64,000 bases of DNA from Microvirga splendida (GTDB lineage Bacteria; Pseudomonadota; Alphaproteobacteria; Rhizobiales; Beijerinckiaceae): positions 1 to 64,000 of the forward strand of contig NZ_JAELXT010000007.1 in assembly GCF_016427565.1 (NCBI RefSeq), written 5' to 3'. Position 1 is the stretch's first letter, and every line of letters begins with the position of its first letter. Shown one piece after another: positions 61,529 to 64,000 of the stretch. The translations under genes were made by a program, and so were the position numbers. The notes below the pieces were generated by a model. That model was not told where the DNA came from and did no database searches. It saw nothing but the letters and a program-made list of their open reading frames with translations.

Positions 61529-62225
61529 ATGGCAGCCCGAATGGCGCTCACGCCGGAGCACGTGGCGCGGGTCCATCGCATCCTGGAGGATCCCGGTCCG
61601 GACCCCAACCTCGCCTATCACACGGCCGAGGATTATGAAGCCGTTGTGCAAAGCCTGCTTGCCTCGCATCCCGGCGGGCCGGACACCTGGCTGTTCGCCT
61701 ATGGCTCCCTGATCTGGAAGCCGGAACTGGAGCATGCCGAAGCGCGGCGCGGCGCGGCCCGGGGCTGGCACCGCTCGTTCTGCTTCCGGATCGAGCGCTT
61801 CCGCGGCACCAAGGAACAGCCCGGGCTGATGATGTCGCTCGACCGCGGCGGCATGTGCCGGGGTGTCGTCTTCCGGCTCACGCCGGATGACCTCGAAGGG
61901 CAGCTCCGAAAGCTCGTTCGGCGCGAGATGACCGTGAAGCCGCCCAACAACCTTCCGCGATGGATTGCCGTGGAGACGGCCCAAGGGCCGTTGCGCGGTC
62001 GCCTTCGTGATGAACCGGGCCTCGCGCTTCTACACCGGCCGGCTGCCGCCGGAGCAGGTGGCGGAGGTGCTGGCCACGGCCTGCGGGCATTGGGGCTCGT
62101 GCGCCGAGTATCTCCACAACACCGTCGCGCACCTGCACGAGCACGGCATCCGCGACCGCAACCTCTGGCGCCTGCAAGCCTTGGTGGCCGAGCGGATCAA
62201 GTCTGGATCCTCTGACATGGTGTAG
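61529..62225 (+). pseudogene. chaC: ChaC-type gamma-glutamylcyclotransferase with frameshift
   Basis: From ATG 61529 (GGGAG seven bases upstream) the frame encodes the ChaC N-terminal part: TWLFAYGSLIWKPELEHAEARRG with the family's YGSLxW motif. Near 61990 the family match changes frame: IAVETAQGPLR is followed, in another frame, by AVAFVMNRASRFYTG, HWGSCAEYLHNTV and IRDRNLWRLQALV to 62225. A loss of two bases in the CGCG run would explain this. It degrades glutathione in known members. It is either a pseudogene or a sequencing error. Confidence 0.75.
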
Positions 62226-62341
62226 GCTCCATTGGACTTTCGGAACGGCGGCCCCCCTGGAACCGTGCAGCCCCCTCGTTGCATCCCGAGCCACGTCTCG
62301 GGATCATGGTCTTGCCTATGGTTCGGTGGTAACGGTCGGCA

Positions 62342-63148
62342 ATGAACCGGAGGCACCGATTTCGGCCGAGACGGGGTCTGGTTGACCGTTATGCCCGCTC
62401 CGCCCGGCGGGTCATTGCCCCGGGGCGGTCGCGGAGGGCCGACACCCAGCTCGGGATGGTGCTCGCGTTTGTGGCGGGGGCCGCCAACGCCGGCGGCTTC
62501 CTGGTCGTCGGGCAGTACACCTCGCACATGTCCGGGATCTTTTCGGCCTTGGCTGACAATCTCGTCCTGGGAGCCTCCGCCCTCGTGGTGGCCGGGCTGA
62601 GCGGGCTGGTGTCCTTCGTCGCCGGGGCGGCCTGCTCGGCCATCCTGATCAACTGGGGTCGCCGCCGCAGCCGGCGCGACCTCTATGCCCGGCCGCTGCT
62701 GCTGGAGGCGGCCCTGCTGCTCGGGTTCGGGCTACTCGGTGGCTTGGCGCACGGCGCCTCCGGGTTCAACCCGCTCGCCGTTCTCATGCTCTGCTTCATC
62801 ATGGGGCTGCAGAACGCCACCGTGACCAAGATCTCCGGCGCCCGCATCCGCACGACCCATGTGACGGGCATGGTCACCGATGTCGGCATCGAGCTGGGCA
62901 AGCTCATCTACTGGAGCAGGGATCCGATCCGCTCGGACATCCTCCGGGTCCGCGCCGACCGGCCGAAGCTGCGCCTGCTGGGCCTGCTGCTGGGCTCCTT
63001 CTTCGCCGGGGGCGTGTTCGGAGCGTTCGGGTTCGAACGCTGGGGCTTTGCCACGTGCCTTCCCTTAGGTTTGCTCTTGCTGCTGCTGGCGGTCCCCTCG
63101 CTGGCCCATGATTGGCTCAACCGCCGCCGGGCGCTGAACAAGCTATGA
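62342..63148 (+). CDS. DUF1275 (YoaK-like) membrane protein
   Basis: This 268-residue protein has about six helices and DUF1275 landmarks: AFVAGAANAGGFLVVGQYTSHMSG, MGLQNATVTKISGARIRTTHVTGMVTD (parts shown) and a basic N-terminus. The family has no settled transport role. The N-terminal 30 residues are arginine-rich and may be cytosolic. It is downstream of the ChaC-like gene on the same strand with a 116-base gap. Confidence 0.85.
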   Translation: MNRRHRFRPRRGLVDRYARSARRVIAPGRSRRADTQLGMVLAFVAGAANAGGFLVVGQYTSHMSGIFSALADNLVLGASALVVAGLSGLVSFVAGAACSAILINWGRRRSRRDLYARPLLLEAALLLGFGLLGGLAHGASGFNPLAVLMLCFIMGLQNATVTKISGARIRTTHVTGMVTDVGIELGKLIYWSRDPIRSDILRVRADRPKLRLLGLLLGSFFAGGVFGAFGFERWGFATCLPLGLLLLLLAVPSLAHDWLNRRRALNKL

Positions 63149-63260
63149 TTTAGGCACCATCTCGGTTTCACGAGTGCCCCGACGCCAATTCGGCTCCTTT
63201 TTCGGGTCCGAAGGCCTCGGTGGGGGTCAGGAGTCTGCACTGGTCGATGGTTGATCCGTC

Positions 63261-64000
63261 TCAGTCCGGAGACGCGAGCAGCAGAGCCGTCTCCACCCGG
63301 TTTCGTCCGCCTGCCTTGGCTTGATAGAGCGCGCGGTCAGCCGCGGCGAGCAGGGCGTGCGGCATCCCGGCCGAGCCCCCGGTTCGGACAACGGCCGTAG
63401 CGGCGCCGATGCTGGCGGTGACCACCTTCCCGAGTACCGATGTGGCCTCATGCGGAAGAGCCAGGGCCTCAATCGCCGCGCGGGCGCGCCCCGCCACCGT
63501 CACCGCACGCTGCGCATCGGCCCGCGCCAAAATGATCGCGATCTCCTCCCCGCCGTAGCGTGCGATGAAATCGTCCGGGCCGAGCGTCAGGCCCTGGAGG
63601 GCGGCCGCGACCGCGCGGAGGCAGTCGTCGCCCACCAGATGCCCATAGGCATCGTTGAAGCCCTTGAAGTGGTCGAGGTCGAGCAGGAGGAGCGACATCT
63701 GCGCCGTCTCCCGAACGGTGCGGCGCCATTCCCGGGCCAGCGTTTCATCGAACGAGCGGCGGTTGGCGAGACCGGTCAGGCCATCCTTCGTCGCCATGGC
63801 GGTCAGCTGATCTTCCAGCGCCTTGCGTTCGGTCACGTCCCGTATCACCACGGCCCGGTCGCCAGGCTGGCCGAGGGCATAGTCGCCGATGGGTCGTGAC
63901 GTGACTTCGACCCAGACCAGTGTTCCATCCCCGCGAACGGCCCGGACTGTGACGGTTGAGCTGTCAACCTCCCCCGCCACCAGACGCGCCGTCGCGGCGG
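63261..64000 (-). CDS. PAS-GGDEF diguanylate cyclase, 5' part beyond the window
   Basis: The visible C-terminal about 245 residues hold the end of a PAS/PAC domain (GTLVWVEVTSRPIGD, VVIRDVTERKALE) and a complete GGDEF domain: DGLTGLANRRSFDE, LDLDHFKGFNDAYGH and active-site RYGGEEI. GGEE(F/I) is a usual active form, so it should make c-di-GMP from two GTP. The frame stays open to the right edge, where earlier PAS or membrane parts would lie. Confidence 0.88.
   Translation of the reverse strand, partial: AATARLVAGEVDSSTVTVRAVRGDGTLVWVEVTSRPIGDYALGQPGDRAVVIRDVTERKALEDQLTAMATKDGLTGLANRRSFDETLAREWRRTVRETAQMSLLLLDLDHFKGFNDAYGHLVGDDCLRAVAAALQGLTLGPDDFIARYGGEEIAIILARADAQRAVTVAGRARAAIEALALPHEATSVLGKVVTASIGAATAVVRTGGSAGMPHALLAAADRALYQAKAGGRNRVETALLLASPD

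Overview
The window is a high-GC segment with dense genes, from an alphaproteobacterium that is most likely in the Hyphomicrobiales (Methylobacteriaceae/Bradyrhizobium-like). The basis is a FixJ-type regulator, a perfect Irr iron control element, TTG-N8-CAA FixK/NnrR boxes, two GAAC-N7-GAAC boxes of the alphaproteobacterial LexA type, and the protein content. I see no rRNA, tRNA, CRISPR array or intact insertion sequence.

Positions 1-3150: an accessory block. A fused AAA-ATPase/M41 zinc protease and a TnsA-like protein each have a LexA-type box upstream, and another gene runs off the left edge. Positions 3200-20750: mixed micro-oxic, stress and signalling genes. These include a lone receiver, FixJ, the remains of fixL and bfr fused by a deletion, bfd under an Irr box, OsmC, a CBS protein, a heme-ligand-less globin, a lone SdhB, a YitT-like protein, DUF488, PAS and DUF2231 proteins, a DUF1440-catalase fusion, a TetR/cupin pair, a nitronate monooxygenase, an ion channel, an FmdE-like protein and a DUF6522 protein.

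Positions 20780-60700: a nearly complete denitrification island. It encodes NirK, HemN, NsrR with a truncated hemoglobin, NorEFCBQD, NnrU, DUF2249, DUF1858 and DUF6455 proteins, CcmE, an efflux pump, a small membrane protein with a P450 and a Crp/Fnr regulator, a cytochrome c, a lone CtaD, a ferredoxin, NosRZDFYLX, a ferritin-like protein, a copper module (CopCD, YcnI, DUF2946, NnrS-like), a DUF59 protein, a second Crp/Fnr regulator, pseudoazurin and NnrS. NirK reduces nitrite to NO, NorCB reduces NO to N2O and NosZ reduces N2O to N2. Pseudoazurin and the cytochrome c are probable electron donors, HemN and CcmE supply heme and heme attachment, and the copper module probably feeds NirK and NosZ. 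The narGHI or napABC nitrate reductases are absent.

About 18 TTG-N8-CAA boxes sit in the gaps before these genes, so one or both Crp/Fnr regulators in the island probably control it. NsrR and its operator add an NO-responsive layer. Signs of past rearrangement are a frameshifted copy of the nosD 3' end, a decayed copy of a 51-residue membrane protein beside a second NorF-like gene, and the bfr-fixL junction.

Positions 61000-64000: a NepR-like small protein, a frameshifted ChaC-type gamma-glutamylcyclotransferase, a DUF1275 membrane protein, and a diguanylate cyclase that runs off the right edge.
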